NCBI RefSeq assembly: GCF_040811775.1
Contig: NZ_JBFNXW010000003.1
Coordinates: 62,001 to 126,000 of the forward strand
Length of the DNA: 64,000 nucleotides
Direction of reading: 5' to 3'
Source: Balneola sp. MJW-20
GTDB lineage: Bacteria; Bacteroidota; Rhodothermia; Balneolales; Balneolaceae
Shown: positions 8,505 through 18,983 of the stretch, in pieces
How the letters are laid out: every line of letters begins with the position of its first letter
Numbering within the stretch: the stretch's first letter is position 1
The notes under the pieces: model-generated
Database searches by the model: none
Seen by the model: only the letters and a program-made list of their open reading frames with translations
What the model was told of the DNA's origin: nothing
Position numbers and translations under genes: made by a program

Positions 8505-9146
8505 ATCACATATCAGGACTATGAGTGGGAGAGCGCGGGTATAAAGGAACTCTATCAGAAAAAGAAGTATGCGCTTGAAGATTATATAGATCGCCTGCTT
8601 TGGTGGAACAGGAAGGTAAACCTGATCAGCCGTAGTGTTTCACGTGAAACATTACAAAAACATGTTGAGCATTCATTGTCCCTCAGCGCCATCAAAGAGG
8701 TAAAAGAAGCAAGTCTTATAGTTGATGCCGGGACGGGCGGGGGCTTGCCGGGAATCCCTCTCGCTATTGTGCTGGACTCAAAAAAACTGATCCTTAACGA
8801 TGTGGTGGAGAAAAAGTTAATGGCAGTAAAGCAGATCGCCATGCAGTTAGGTCTGTCTGAAAGAGTTAAAGTTGTTGCTGAATCAGTGGAGCGCTTGCGG
8901 GAAAGTGACTTTGTTTTGGTTTCTAAGCATGCCTTTAAGGTGAATGAGTTATACGCCATGGTTAAGGATCAGGACTGGAAAGATATGATATTATTGAAGG
9001 GTAGAGATGAAGTTGAAGGGGAGCTCAAGGGAATAAAAGAGGCATTAAAGATCAGAATACTGGATCTGTATGGGGCTCGTAAAGATGGGTTTTATGAAGG
9101 GAAGGCTTTAGTGATCATAAAAAGAGGGGAGAATGAAAAGCGCTGA
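8484..9146 (+). CDS. rsmG: 16S rRNA (guanine-N7) methyltransferase RsmG (GidB)
   Basis: Methylates G527 (E. coli numbering) of 16S rRNA using S-adenosylmethionine. The 220-residue protein has the SAM-binding loop DAGTGGGLPGIPLAI around residue 80, the upstream LLWWNRKVNLISR motif, and LVSKHAFKV in place of the usual SRAFA region. Its N-terminus MFHVKH and the internal VSRET are both dictated by parS sequences in the DNA. It overlaps mnmG by one base and the following regulator gene by 14 bases, so the three genes form an operon. Confidence 0.94.
   Translation: MFHVKHQITYQDYEWESAGIKELYQKKKYALEDYIDRLLWWNRKVNLISRSVSRETLQKHVEHSLSLSAIKEVKEASLIVDAGTGGGLPGIPLAIVLDSKKLILNDVVEKKLMAVKQIAMQLGLSERVKVVAESVERLRESDFVLVSKHAFKVNELYAMVKDQDWKDMILLKGRDEVEGELKGIKEALKIRILDLYGARKDGFYEGKALVIIKRGENEKR
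8636..8651. promoter_or_regulatory. parS centromere site 2, inside rsmG
   Basis: A second perfect TGTTTCACGTGAAACA lies within the rsmG coding sequence, centre to centre 151 bp from the first site. It encodes VSRET in the rsmG frame. A close pair of exact 16-mers is very unlikely by chance. Confidence 0.9.
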
Positions 9147-10071
9147 AAGAAGAATTAAACTCATGTTATTATTACAACAACCGGGTGGTGATAAGCTTAC
9201 GGCGGGGCAGCTTGCTGAGAGGTTTAATGTAAGCAGAAGAACCATTTTCAGAGACCTGAAATCCCTTCAGGAAATAAATGTACCGGTTACCTGGGATAAA
9301 TATTCCGGTTATGGGATGATGAAGGGTTATAAGATACCGCCCCTGATGTTTACCCCTAAAGAGCTTGGTACAATTATGGTGGGACTTAATTTTGTGAAAT
9401 CACAGGTGGATGCAGACTTAGCAGAGGATGCTCAAAATGTAGAACTGAAAATTAAAAATGTACTTCCGGGCGAACTCAAAGACTTTATGACCTCACTTGA
9501 AGGAAGCATGGTGGTTGATCCTTATCTCCGTTTTGGCGGGAAGAAGAAAAAGGGCGGTAGCTGGTATTTGATCAGCAGCGCCATCGCCCAGAAAAAAAGG
9601 CTGCAATTTTCATACACCCGTAAAGACGGAAAAAAAGATGTGCGAAAAGTAGACCCCTACCTTCTGGTATTTTATGAAGACCACTGGAATATGATCGGCC
9701 GGTCTCACCTTCGCAATGATTTCAGGAATTTTATCCTCGAAAATGTAAAAGAGGTCCAAATTCTGGATGAAAAGTTCCAGCCTTCCCGTGAAATCGATAT
9801 GGAGGGCCTTGTCTTTCGTTCTAACGAGATATCTCATTTGATAAGGGTAGGCATCAAAAAAAGTGAGATAGAGCGACTGGAGGCAAATTTACCGGCTAAA
9901 ATAATTAGGAAAGAAGATAAAAATTCCGAAATAATTAATGTAACCTTCAAATTCAATAATCTCGACTATATCAACGAATGGTTGCTTCAGTTCGGAAATA
10001 AAATTGAGATCGAGGAGCCTGCCGAGCTTATTGAAAAAAGAAAAACGTTGCTCCGTGAAATGCTGAAATAA
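9133..10071 (+). CDS. WYL-domain transcriptional regulator (YafY/DeoR-type HTH)
   Basis: 312 residues. An N-terminal helix-turn-helix (LAERFNVSRRTIFRDLKSLQ, about residues 27-46) is followed by a spacer and a WYL-type ligand-binding domain (about residues 135-215). The family's WYL tripeptide region is changed to HWNMIGRS, so the named residues are only partly conserved. A C-terminal WCX-like extension follows. WYL proteins sense nucleic acids or nucleotide-like ligands and often control DNA-damage or defence genes; the target here is unknown. The gene overlaps rsmG by 14 bases and occupies the place where parA-parB usually sits after mnmG-rsmG. Confidence 0.87.
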   Translation: MKSAERRIKLMLLLQQPGGDKLTAGQLAERFNVSRRTIFRDLKSLQEINVPVTWDKYSGYGMMKGYKIPPLMFTPKELGTIMVGLNFVKSQVDADLAEDAQNVELKIKNVLPGELKDFMTSLEGSMVVDPYLRFGGKKKKGGSWYLISSAIAQKKRLQFSYTRKDGKKDVRKVDPYLLVFYEDHWNMIGRSHLRNDFRNFILENVKEVQILDEKFQPSREIDMEGLVFRSNEISHLIRVGIKKSEIERLEANLPAKIIRKEDKNSEIINVTFKFNNLDYINEWLLQFGNKIEIEEPAELIEKRKTLLREMLK

Positions 10072-10100
10072 AAAAGGCCTCACTTTTCAGCAAGGCCTTT
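10071..10100 (-). terminator. Bidirectional terminator between the WYL regulator and gyrA
   Basis: Stem AAAGGCCT/AGGCCTTT has a 12-base loop. On the minus strand, downstream of gyrA, it is followed by TTTTTTATTT, so it works best for gyrA. It can also slow transcription arriving from the WYL gene. Confidence 0.75.
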
Positions 10101-10131
10101 GATCAATTTTGATTGAATTACGACTCAGGTT

Positions 10132-12597
10132 CTATTCTTCATCGTCATCTTCTTCGTCTTCATTCACAACCCGGGTGACGGCAGCAATAGCTCCCTCAGA
10201 ATCAAGTCTCATGATCCTCACACCCTGTGTATTTCGGCCCATGGTTCGGATTCCAGAGCAATTCATCCTGATAACTTTACCTGCTTCAGTAATGATCATA
10301 AGATCATCATTATCAGTTACTTCTTTGAGTGCAATTAAATTGCCAGTCTTAGGGGTTACCTTCAATGTTATCACACCTTTACCGCCTCTTGATTGCTCTC
10401 TGTAATCTTCTACCAGGGAACGTTTACCAAATCCATTCTCGGATATCGCCAGGACGGTGGCCTCATGAGTATTCTTAATGACGACCATATCTACGATCTC
10501 ACCATTCTTACCGAGAGTCATACCTTTAACACCGGAAGTATTTCGTCCCATTTCCCGGACATCACTTTCGTGGAACCTGATGGCCCGGCCACTCTTATTG
10601 GCAAGAATGATATTGCTGTCACCATCAGTTAATTCTGCGGCCAACAGACTGTCGTCGTCTTTAATATTGATAGCGATGATCCCGTCTCTTCTTGGACGTG
10701 AATACGCTTCAAGAGTAGTTTTCTTAACTAGTCCCTCTTTGGTACACATGACGATAGAGTGGTTATTGATATACTCTTCATCTTCGAGGGTCTTGACCGG
10801 AACAAATGCTTTTATATGATCATCTTTATCCAGTTCGATCAGGTTTACAATAGCCCGGCCCCTTGATAATCTCCCGCCTTCAGGGATTTCATAAACTTTG
10901 AGCCAGTAACATTTACCTTTTTCGGTAAAGAATAGAATATAATTATGGGTTGTAGCAACAAATAAATGTTCTACATATTCCTCATCTCTTGTTGAGGTCC
11001 CCTTCATTCCTTTACCGCCACGGCGCTGTCTTCTGTATCCGCTGACAGCCATTCGTTTGATAAAGCCTTTATTAGAGATGGTTACAACCACATCCTCATC
11101 GGCGATCATATCCTCAATGCTGAAGTCTTCAGCCGAATAAACAACCTGAGTTCTTCGGCCGTCCCCGTAACGTTCTTTGATCTCGAGCAGCTCTTCTTTG
11201 ATGATCGCGTATTGCTTATCACGATCAGAAAGTATTGTTCTGTATTCAGCTATCTTGTCAATGATCTCTGCATATTCACTGTCGATCTTGTCTCTTTCAA
11301 GTCCGGTTAGTTTCTGAAGACGCATCTCCAGAATAGCTTTGGCCTGTATATCGGTCAGTGCAAATTTCTTGCGTAATTCTACATTGGCTTCTTGCGGGCT
11401 CCCGGACGCGCGGATGGTCTTGATCACTTCATCAAGATTATCCAGAGCTATTTTCAGACCTTCAAGAATATGGGCCCGTGCCTCAGCCTGATCTAGGTCG
11501 TAGATCGTACGACGGATAATAATGTCAATACGATGCTCTACATAATGATAGATCAGTTCTTTGAGAGACATAACCTTGGGCCGGCCCTTGACCAGCGCAA
11601 GATTGATTACTCCAAAAGTGGTCTGCATCTGTGTGTACTTGAACAGCTGGTTCAGTACAACCCCGGTATTAGAACCGCGCTTAAGAATAATAACTACCCG
11701 GATACCTTCACGGTCAGATTCGTCACGAACTTCTCCGATCTCTGAGATCTTCTCATCGTTGGCTAACTGAGCGATCTTCTGGATCAGAGTGCTCTTATTA
11801 ACCTGATAAGGGAGCTCAGTAATAACAATTTGTTCTCGCCCGCCCTTTAATTCTTCAGTGGTAGCCCGAGCACGGAGAGTGATTTTTCCTCTTCCGGTTT
11901 CATAGGCTTCTTTTACACCTTCATAACCGTAGATAATACCACCGGTTGGAAAATCAGGAGCTGTTATATGTTTCTCCATCAGTTCCTTAATCTCTATATC
12001 CGGATTATCCAGGTATGCCACGATCCCGTCAACCGTTTCCGTAAGGTTGTGAGGAGCCATGTTAGTAGCCATACCCACCGCGATACCGGAAGCGCCGTTT
12101 AATAAGAGTTGAGGAAGCTTGGCGGGTAAAACCGTTGGTTCCTGCAGTGTATCATCAAAGTTAGACTGATAATCGACGGTCTCTTTATTGATATCCGTAA
12201 GAAGCTCTTCAGCTATTCTGTCCATCCGGACCTCAGTATAACGCATTGCGGCAGCTGAGTCTCCGTCAATAGAACCAAAGTTACCCTGGCCGTCAACAAG
12301 AGGATATCTTAATGAGAAATCCTGCACCATACGTACGATGGAGTCATATACGGCGGTGTCACCATGTGGGTGATACTTACCGAGAACCTCACCGACAATA
12401 CGAGCACTTTTCTTATATCCTCTGTTATGCAGCATTCCCAGTTCACTCATACCATAGAGTGATCGTCTGTGAACCGGCTTAAGACCATCCCTTACATCAG
12501 GGAGTGCCCGTGAAACGATAACCGACATCGAATAATCGATGTACGATGACTGCATTTCATCTTCAATGGTAACCTGTACAATTTTTTCTCTAGCCAT
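10132..12597 (-). CDS. gyrA: DNA gyrase subunit A
   Basis: Breakage-reunion subunit of gyrase, which introduces negative supercoils with GyrB. The active-site Tyr120 sits in AAAMRYTE. The quinolone-pocket helix is [13 protein letters not shown] with Thr81 and Asp85 at the positions of E. coli Ser83 and Asp87. The GyrA box QRRGGKG, which separates gyrase from topoisomerase IV, is present in the C-terminal beta-pinwheel. The protein has 821 residues and ends in an acidic tail (EDEEDDDEE), as in many gyrases. It lies 37 bases downstream of gyrB on the same strand and is probably co-transcribed with it. Confidence 0.97.
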   Translation of the reverse strand: MAREKIVQVTIEDEMQSSYIDYSMSVIVSRALPDVRDGLKPVHRRSLYGMSELGMLHNRGYKKSARIVGEVLGKYHPHGDTAVYDSIVRMVQDFSLRYPLVDGQGNFGSIDGDSAAAMRYTEVRMDRIAEELLTDINKETVDYQSNFDDTLQEPTVLPAKLPQLLLNGASGIAVGMATNMAPHNLTETVDGIVAYLDNPDIEIKELMEKHITAPDFPTGGIIYGYEGVKEAYETGRGKITLRARATTEELKGGREQIVITELPYQVNKSTLIQKIAQLANDEKISEIGEVRDESDREGIRVVIILKRGSNTGVVLNQLFKYTQMQTTFGVINLALVKGRPKVMSLKELIYHYVEHRIDIIIRRTIYDLDQAEARAHILEGLKIALDNLDEVIKTIRASGSPQEANVELRKKFALTDIQAKAILEMRLQKLTGLERDKIDSEYAEIIDKIAEYRTILSDRDKQYAIIKEELLEIKERYGDGRRTQVVYSAEDFSIEDMIADEDVVVTISNKGFIKRMAVSGYRRQRRGGKGMKGTSTRDEEYVEHLFVATTHNYILFFTEKGKCYWLKVYEIPEGGRLSRGRAIVNLIELDKDDHIKAFVPVKTLEDEEYINNHSIVMCTKEGLVKKTTLEAYSRPRRDGIIAINIKDDDSLLAAELTDGDSNIILANKSGRAIRFHESDVREMGRNTSGVKGMTLGKNGEIVDMVVIKNTHEATVLAISENGFGKRSLVEDYREQSRGGKGVITLKVTPKTGNLIALKEVTDNDDLMIITEAGKVIRMNCSGIRTMGRNTQGVRIMRLDSEGAIAAVTRVVNEDEEDDDEE

Positions 12598-12634
12598 ATA
12601 TCAAAAAAGTAGTGCTGTCTTGTATGATGATTAT

Positions 12635-14575
<1,941 letters not shown>

Positions 14576-14669
14576 TTAAGGAGTGATAGCTTAGTAAGAT
14601 GAGTTAATTAATGCCTGAAAATAGGGCTTACACGTTCAAAATCAAAAAAGGTAAGTGTTTTATTTAACC

Positions 14670-14677
14670 CAAAGATA
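14670..14677 (-). promoter_or_regulatory. Probable -7 box (TATCTTTG) for gyrB-gyrA
   Basis: The minus strand reads TATCTTTG, a full match to TAnnTTTG. Transcription would start about 90 bases upstream of the gyrB ATG. No clear -33 TTG is visible. Confidence 0.45.
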
Positions 14678-14722
14678 GATTAGCGTTCTGGGGCGAAATT
14701 GCACCCTTGTAAAAGAGGCGAT

Positions 14723-14751
14723 TGTGGAAAATTCTGAGAAAATGTGAATAA
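14723..14751 (-). promoter_or_regulatory. Two DnaA-box-like 9-mers between gyrB and rpmB
   Basis: On the minus strand 14743-14751 reads TTATTCACA (exact to TTATNCACA) and 14723-14731 reads TTTTCCACA (fits TTWTNCACA). They share orientation and are 20 bases apart, close to two helical turns. They sit between the two divergent promoter boxes, suggesting DnaA control of gyrase and ribosomal protein genes or a peripheral origin element. dnaA is not in the window. Confidence 0.5.
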
Positions 14752-14775
14752 AATGATTTATCTGAGTGAATTTCG

Positions 14776-14806
14776 TTGAACTTTGAAGATTAAACTTCTA
14801 TCTTTG
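14776..14806 (+). promoter_or_regulatory. Promoter of the rpmB-rpmG-DUF4295 operon
   Basis: TTG at 14776-14778 and TATCTTTG at 14799-14806 are 20 bases apart, matching the Bacteroidota -33/-7 pattern. The predicted leader to the rpmB ATG is about 30 bases. Confidence 0.6.
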
Positions 14807-14840
14807 GTGTCTATTTTCATTCGGAATAAAAGGAAAAACG

Positions 14841-15086
14841 ATGTCGCGAAGAGACGATATTACTGGAAAAAAAGCGCTGAATGGCTATCGCTCATCAAAA
14901 GCGAATAATAAGACCAAGCATCGCTTTAATCTGAACCTGCAGAAGAGAAGATTTTATGTCCCTGAAGAGGACAAGTGGGTCACGCTCCGGGTTACTGCAA
15001 AAACCCTGAGAACGATCAACAAGAAAGGTATCTCTGCAGTACTGAAGGATGCCAAGAAAAAAGGAACTCTATTAAAGAAGGTATAA
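14841..15086 (+). CDS. rpmB: 50S ribosomal protein bL28
   Basis: Large-subunit ribosomal protein of 81 residues, slightly longer than many L28 proteins. The family core is recognisable in NKTKHRFNLNLQKRRFYVP and LRVTAKTLRTINKKGI. There are no cysteine pairs, so it is the zinc-free form. First gene of a tight operon (rpmG begins 3 bases after its stop) preceded by a good promoter. A purine stretch (AAAGGAAAAACG) precedes the ATG. Confidence 0.96.
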   Translation: MSRRDDITGKKALNGYRSSKANNKTKHRFNLNLQKRRFYVPEEDKWVTLRVTAKTLRTINKKGISAVLKDAKKKGTLLKKV

Positions 15087-15089
15087 CCA

Positions 15090-15254
15090 ATGGCTAAAGG
15101 AAATCGCGTTCAGGTAATTTTAGAATGCACGGAGAAGCCTGGTTCATCACGCTATGTTACGACTAAAAATCGTCGTACAACCACTGAGCGTCTGGAACTG
15201 AAGAAATATAATCCTGTTCTCCGTAAACACACTATCCATAAAGAAATTAAGTAA
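15090..15254 (+). CDS. rpmG: 50S ribosomal protein bL33
   Basis: 54 residues starting [15 protein letters not shown] and ending [10 protein letters not shown], clearly L33. Only one Cys (residue 13) is present instead of the two CxxC pairs of the zinc-ribbon form, so this is the zinc-independent (C-minus) type that does not need zinc to fold. It sits 3 bases after rpmB and 7 bases before the DUF4295 gene. If a zinc-dependent paralogue exists it would be elsewhere. Confidence 0.95.
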   Translation: MAKGNRVQVILECTEKPGSSRYVTTKNRRTTTERLELKKYNPVLRKHTIHKEIK

Positions 15255-15261
15255 TTGAGCA

Positions 15262-15432
15262 ATGGCTAAGAAGCAATCATTTGGATCAGAAGCACTGCAG
15301 GCAAAAGCAGCTCACCGTAGAATGGCTAAGGTTGTGATATCAACCAAGAATGCTAACGGTAAGTATTCTTATAAAGAAGCTGTTATCGACCAGGATAACG
15401 TGAAAGACTTTATTCAGAATAACAAAGCGTAA
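15262..15432 (+). CDS. DUF4295 small basic protein (Bacteroidota ribosome-associated)
   Basis: A 56-residue basic protein, starting MAKKQSFGSEALQAKAAHRR and ending KDFIQNNKA. Its position directly after rpmB-rpmG is the conserved Bacteroidota arrangement of the DUF4295 family. I recall that this family has been seen as an extra large-subunit protein in a Flavobacterium ribosome structure, but I cannot verify that here. Co-transcription with bL28 and bL33 and the basic composition support a ribosomal role. A perfect terminator follows. Confidence 0.88.
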   Translation: MAKKQSFGSEALQAKAAHRRMAKVVISTKNANGKYSYKEAVIDQDNVKDFIQNNKA

Positions 15433-15452
15433 TTTCTGAACACTGTTATTAC

Positions 15453-15487
15453 AGGTTACACAATTGAATTGTGTAACCTTTTTTTTT
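15453..15487 (+). terminator. Strong terminator of the rpmB operon
   Basis: A near-continuous palindrome (AGGTTACACAATT pairing with AATTGTGTAACCT) is followed by at least eight Ts. Confidence 0.9.
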
Positions 15488-15516
15488 GCTTATTTTCAAC
15501 ACTAAAGGAGATTACA

Positions 15517-15975
15517 ATGAGCATTAAGGAGAATATCGAATCAGATCTTAAAACTGCAATGAAAGCGAAGGATGAACTTCGTTTGCGTGTGCTTCGATCA
15601 TTGAAGGCTAAGATCCTGGAAAAAGAGATCAGTGAGAGAAAAGGTGGTGAGGCTGAGATCTCTGACGAGCAGACCGTTGATGTACTTATGAAGGCTGCTA
15701 AACAAAGAAAAGATTCTATCACTCAGTTCAGAGAAGGGGATCGCGAGGATCTGGCAGAAAATGAAGAGCAGGAGCTGGTCATCATAGAAGAGTATCTGCC
15801 AAAGATGATGTCAGAAGACGAGATCCGTGAAGTGGTCCGTAAAAAGATCGCTGAGACGGGAGCTTCAGGACCACAGGATATGGGGAAAGTTATGGGACCC
15901 TTAATGGGACAGCTTAAAGGAAAGGCTGACGGCTCCCTTGTGAGTTCAGTGGTGAAAAGCGAACTTAGCAACTGA
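15517..15975 (+). CDS. GatB/YqeY domain-containing protein
   Basis: 152 residues starting MSIKENIESDLKTAMKAKDE. The YqeY family resembles the tail domain of the GatB amidotransferase subunit, which contacts tRNA; free-standing YqeY proteins have an unclear role in translation or tRNA metabolism. Typical motifs are RLRVLRSLKAKI and EEYLPKMMSEDEI, with GKVMGPLMGQLKGKADGS at the end. I chose the internal ATG at 15517 because AAAGGAG lies just upstream and an earlier in-frame codon would fall inside the terminator region. Its stop overlaps the next ATG by one base (TGATG). Confidence 0.9.
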   Translation: MSIKENIESDLKTAMKAKDELRLRVLRSLKAKILEKEISERKGGEAEISDEQTVDVLMKAAKQRKDSITQFREGDREDLAENEEQELVIIEEYLPKMMSEDEIREVVRKKIAETGASGPQDMGKVMGPLMGQLKGKADGSLVSSVVKSELSN

Positions 15976-16532
15976 TGCTGATCCTTGACCTCATCATAGG
16001 CATTCCGATCCTTTATTTTGCCTATAAAGGTGCAATGAACGGCCTGGTAAAGGAAGTTCTAAATATTATTGGGATCATCCTGGCCGTTTTTCTGACCTTC
16101 AATTACCTCGATGCTTTTACCGATATTATAAATCCCTTATTCAATGAAGGCTCACCTTATGTGCCTTTCATTTCCGGAGCCATACTGTTTACCGGAACAC
16201 TGTTAGTGGTTGCGGCCATAGCATATGGCACAAAGGAATTACTGGAGGCAGTAAAACTGGGAATAGTAAACAGATTCTTAGGCGGAGTGTTCGGCGCTTT
16301 GAAGTGCGGGATCGTAGTCAGCACGGTCCTTTTGCTGCTGGCAGGATTCAATATTCCTTCCGACCAATCAAGATCAGATTCCTACCTTTATTCCTACGTG
16401 ATATATCTGGGTCCATGGACCTACAATACCGTAGCTCTTGTTTATCCCGGAGCAGAAGACTATACCAAAACATTAAGAGCGAACCTGGATAAATATAATC
16501 CGGCAGAAAACATACCATTTATAAATAATTAA
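15975..16532 (+). CDS. CvpA family membrane protein
   Basis: 185-residue inner-membrane protein with four hydrophobic segments: LILDLIIGIPILYFAYKGAM, VLNIIGIILAVFLTFNYL, FISGAILFTGTLLVVAAIAY and CGIVVSTVLLLLAGF. The start, with a D followed by a G-rich turn (GAMNGLVKEV), is typical of the CvpA family, linked in E. coli to colicin V export and envelope stress resistance. It is translationally coupled to yqeY by a one-base overlap and is followed one base later by tyrS, so the three are probably one operon. Confidence 0.83.
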   Translation: MLILDLIIGIPILYFAYKGAMNGLVKEVLNIIGIILAVFLTFNYLDAFTDIINPLFNEGSPYVPFISGAILFTGTLLVVAAIAYGTKELLEAVKLGIVNRFLGGVFGALKCGIVVSTVLLLLAGFNIPSDQSRSDSYLYSYVIYLGPWTYNTVALVYPGAEDYTKTLRANLDKYNPAENIPFINN

Positions 16533-16533
16533 G

Positions 16534-17748
16534 ATGTCATTTTTACCCGTTGAAGAGCAGTTAGAGATCATTGAAAGAGGTACGGTTGAGATCGTGCCTA
16601 AAGAAGAGCTGATTGAAAAACTTAAAAGGTCCAGAAAACAGAACAAGCCGCTTAAGATCAAGCTGGGTGTAGACCCTACACGTCCTGACCTTCACTTAGG
16701 GCATTCAGTCATACTTAGAAAACTGAGACAATTTCAGGACCTGGGACATGAGGCTATTCTGATCATTGGAGGCTTTACTGCCATGATCGGGGATCCGACC
16801 GGGCAGAATAAGACCCGTCCGCCTTTAAGCGAGAAAGAAGTAAAAGAAAATGCGCTCACTTATATCGAACAGGCTAAAAAGATCCTGGATACAGAGAGAC
16901 TGACTATTGTTGATAATAATGACTGGCTGGGTGAAATGAATTTCTTCGAAGTAATCAGGCTGGCTTCCAAGCTGACCGTTGCCCGAATGATCGAAAGAGA
17001 CGATTTCAGTAAACGATTTGATAATAATGAGCCGATCTCTTTGCATGAATTCCTGTATCCGCTGGCCCAGGGACAGGATTCGGTTCACCTTCATTCTGAT
17101 GTGGAGCTGGGAGGTACAGATCAGAAATTTAACCTGCTGATAGGCCGTCATCTTCAGAAAGAAGACGGACAGGAACAACAGATCTGCCTGATGATGCCGC
17201 TACTGGTTGGTACCGACGGAACGATGAAAATGTCCAAGTCCTATGAAAATTATATCGGTATTGACGAAGATCCTAACGAAATGTACGGTAAGGCACTATC
17301 TATACCGGATGACTTGATATACGAATATTATGAACTGGTAACAGATATTGCCACGGATGACCTGCCGAATATTAAGGTGAACATCGAGAAAGATCCGAGA
17401 AACACAAAACATGACCTGGCGCATACTATAGTCAGAATGTATCATGGCGAGGCGGCTGCCCATGCGGCAAAAGATCATTTTGAAAAAACAGTTATCAATA
17501 AAGAAGTTCCGGATGATGCTCCTGTATTTGAATTTGAAAGCGGGGTTGAACATCGTCTGCTCGATATCATTAAAGAAACCGGATTCTCACCGAGTAATGG
17601 AGAGACCAAGCGCATGATCAAACAGGGCGGGATCAGTCTGGATGATGAAAAGGTCAAAGACATTAATCACTCAGTCACATTAAGCAGCGATTCTGAGATC
17701 GCACTTAAGGTTGGTAAACGAAATTTCGGACTTATAAAAGGGAAGTAA
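16534..17748 (+). CDS. tyrS: Tyrosyl-tRNA synthetase
   Basis: Class I aminoacyl-tRNA synthetase charging tRNA-Tyr, 404 residues. The HIGH signature appears as DLHLGHS, preceded by GVDPTRPD, and the KMSKS loop is present (GTMKMSKSYENYIG). The nucleotide-binding region GGFTAMIGDPTG and the tRNA-binding C-terminal S4 domain (ETKRMIKQGGISLDDEKV) are complete. The DPTRPDLHLGH wording places it in the TyrZ-like/long subgroup rather than the E. coli TyrS subgroup. It starts one base after cvpA and ends one base before the exonuclease gene. Confidence 0.95.
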   Translation: MSFLPVEEQLEIIERGTVEIVPKEELIEKLKRSRKQNKPLKIKLGVDPTRPDLHLGHSVILRKLRQFQDLGHEAILIIGGFTAMIGDPTGQNKTRPPLSEKEVKENALTYIEQAKKILDTERLTIVDNNDWLGEMNFFEVIRLASKLTVARMIERDDFSKRFDNNEPISLHEFLYPLAQGQDSVHLHSDVELGGTDQKFNLLIGRHLQKEDGQEQQICLMMPLLVGTDGTMKMSKSYENYIGIDEDPNEMYGKALSIPDDLIYEYYELVTDIATDDLPNIKVNIEKDPRNTKHDLAHTIVRMYHGEAAAHAAKDHFEKTVINKEVPDDAPVFEFESGVEHRLLDIIKETGFSPSNGETKRMIKQGGISLDDEKVKDINHSVTLSSDSEIALKVGKRNFGLIKGK

Positions 17749-17749
17749 A

Positions 17750-18517
17750 TTGGTAAAGATCAGCAGTTATAATGTAAATGGTATTCGTGCTGCTCACCGA
17801 AAAGGGATTCACGACTGGATCGAAGAATCAGATCCGGATATTATCTGTATTCAGGAACTGAGAGCCGAACCGGAGCAGATCCCGGCAGATCTTAGGGACC
17901 TGGATTACCATGAATACTATCATACTGCAGAAAAAAAAGGATATTCCGGTGTTGCTATTCTATCTAAGGAAGAACCGATCCGGGTAGAGGAAGGAATGGG
18001 AGTGGACTGGGTAGACAGTGAGGGCCGTGTGATCATGGCAGAATATGAAAAATTCAGAGTATTCTCGGTATATGCTCCCAGCGGAACCACTGGAGATGCA
18101 CGGCAGGATATGAAAATGGATTTTCTTGAAAAGTTTCTGGACTTTGGTAAATCGTTTGTGGATGATGAGAAGGAGACCGTTTTTTGCGGTGATTTTAATA
18201 TCTGTCATACCGAGATCGACATACACAATCCGAAGCAAAACAAGAATACATCCGGTTTTTTACCGGAGGAACGGGAATGGGTAACGGAGTTTCTGAGCAC
18301 CGGATATGAAGATGTTTTCAGAAGAATGCATGAAGGGGTCACCGACCTCTACAGCTGGTGGAGTTACCGCGCAGCCTCCAAAGAAAGGAATAAAGGCTGG
18401 AGAATAGATTATCACCTGAGTACTCCAGGACTCAAAAAGATGGCAACAGAAGCAGAGATCGAGATGAAATGGGACCTGTCGGATCATGCGCCGGTCACTA
18501 TTTCGTATGATATCTAG
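17750..18517 (+). CDS. xth: Exodeoxyribonuclease III (AP endonuclease)
   Basis: Cleaves abasic sites and removes 3' blocking groups in base-excision repair. Conserved metal/catalytic motifs are all present: SYNVNGIRA, CIQELRAEPEQIP, GDFNICH and SDHAPV, with the RIDYHLST segment before the end. 255 residues, a normal length. The start must be the TTG at 17750, one base after the tyrS stop; the first in-frame ATGs would remove the Asn-binding strand. It is co-directional with tyrS and the MarR regulator. Confidence 0.93.
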   Translation: MVKISSYNVNGIRAAHRKGIHDWIEESDPDIICIQELRAEPEQIPADLRDLDYHEYYHTAEKKGYSGVAILSKEEPIRVEEGMGVDWVDSEGRVIMAEYEKFRVFSVYAPSGTTGDARQDMKMDFLEKFLDFGKSFVDDEKETVFCGDFNICHTEIDIHNPKQNKNTSGFLPEEREWVTEFLSTGYEDVFRRMHEGVTDLYSWWSYRAASKERNKGWRIDYHLSTPGLKKMATEAEIEMKWDLSDHAPVTISYDI

Positions 18518-18532
18518 CAATTATATTAAAAG

Positions 18533-18979
18533 ATGGGAACACACTTTAAAGGCAACGATGAGCAGGTAAATACACTCAATGTTTTTATCAAACTGATGAG
18601 AGCATCTGAAAGTATGAACGCAAGACTTACACGGCACCTCACCGATAACAATCTTACCATTTCTCAGTTTGGTACGCTTGAGGTTCTGCTTCACCTGGGC
18701 TGCCTGAATCAAAAAGAGATCGGTGAAAAGCTGCTGAAAAGCGGCGGTAATATTACCATGGTGATCGATAACCTTGAGAAGAGAGGATTTGTAAAAAGAG
18801 AGACAGATCCGAATGACCGGCGAGCAGTGATCATCAGCCTGACCGATCAAGGAAGGTCATTTATTGAGGAATTCTTTCCTCTCCATCTGGAAAAAATAAT
18901 GGAAGAGTTTTCTGTGCTGACCGAGTCAGAAAAAGAAACACTCGCAAGGATCAGTAAAAAGCTTGGTACCCGCGAGTGA
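18533..18979 (+). CDS. MarR family transcriptional regulator
   Basis: 148 residues with the winged-helix core (LTISQFGTLEVLLHLGCLNQKEIGEKL, split across helices) followed by the beta-wing LEKRGFVKRETDPNDRRAVI, where the DxRxxxV-type wing motif is clear. MarR dimers usually repress stress, efflux or catabolic genes and release DNA on binding a small ligand. It sits 15 bases after exonuclease III and is convergent with a methyltransferase gene. The ligand and targets are unknown. Confidence 0.92.
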   Translation: MGTHFKGNDEQVNTLNVFIKLMRASESMNARLTRHLTDNNLTISQFGTLEVLLHLGCLNQKEIGEKLLKSGGNITMVIDNLEKRGFVKRETDPNDRRAVIISLTDQGRSFIEEFFPLHLEKIMEEFSVLTESEKETLARISKKLGTRE

Positions 18980-18983
18980 CGGG

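Noticed and set aside
11900..12597. Thr at the GyrA position of E. coli Ser83 as a quinolone-resistance change
   Set aside because: Thr is a natural residue at this site in some bacteria and the neighbouring Asp is intact, so no resistance claim is warranted.
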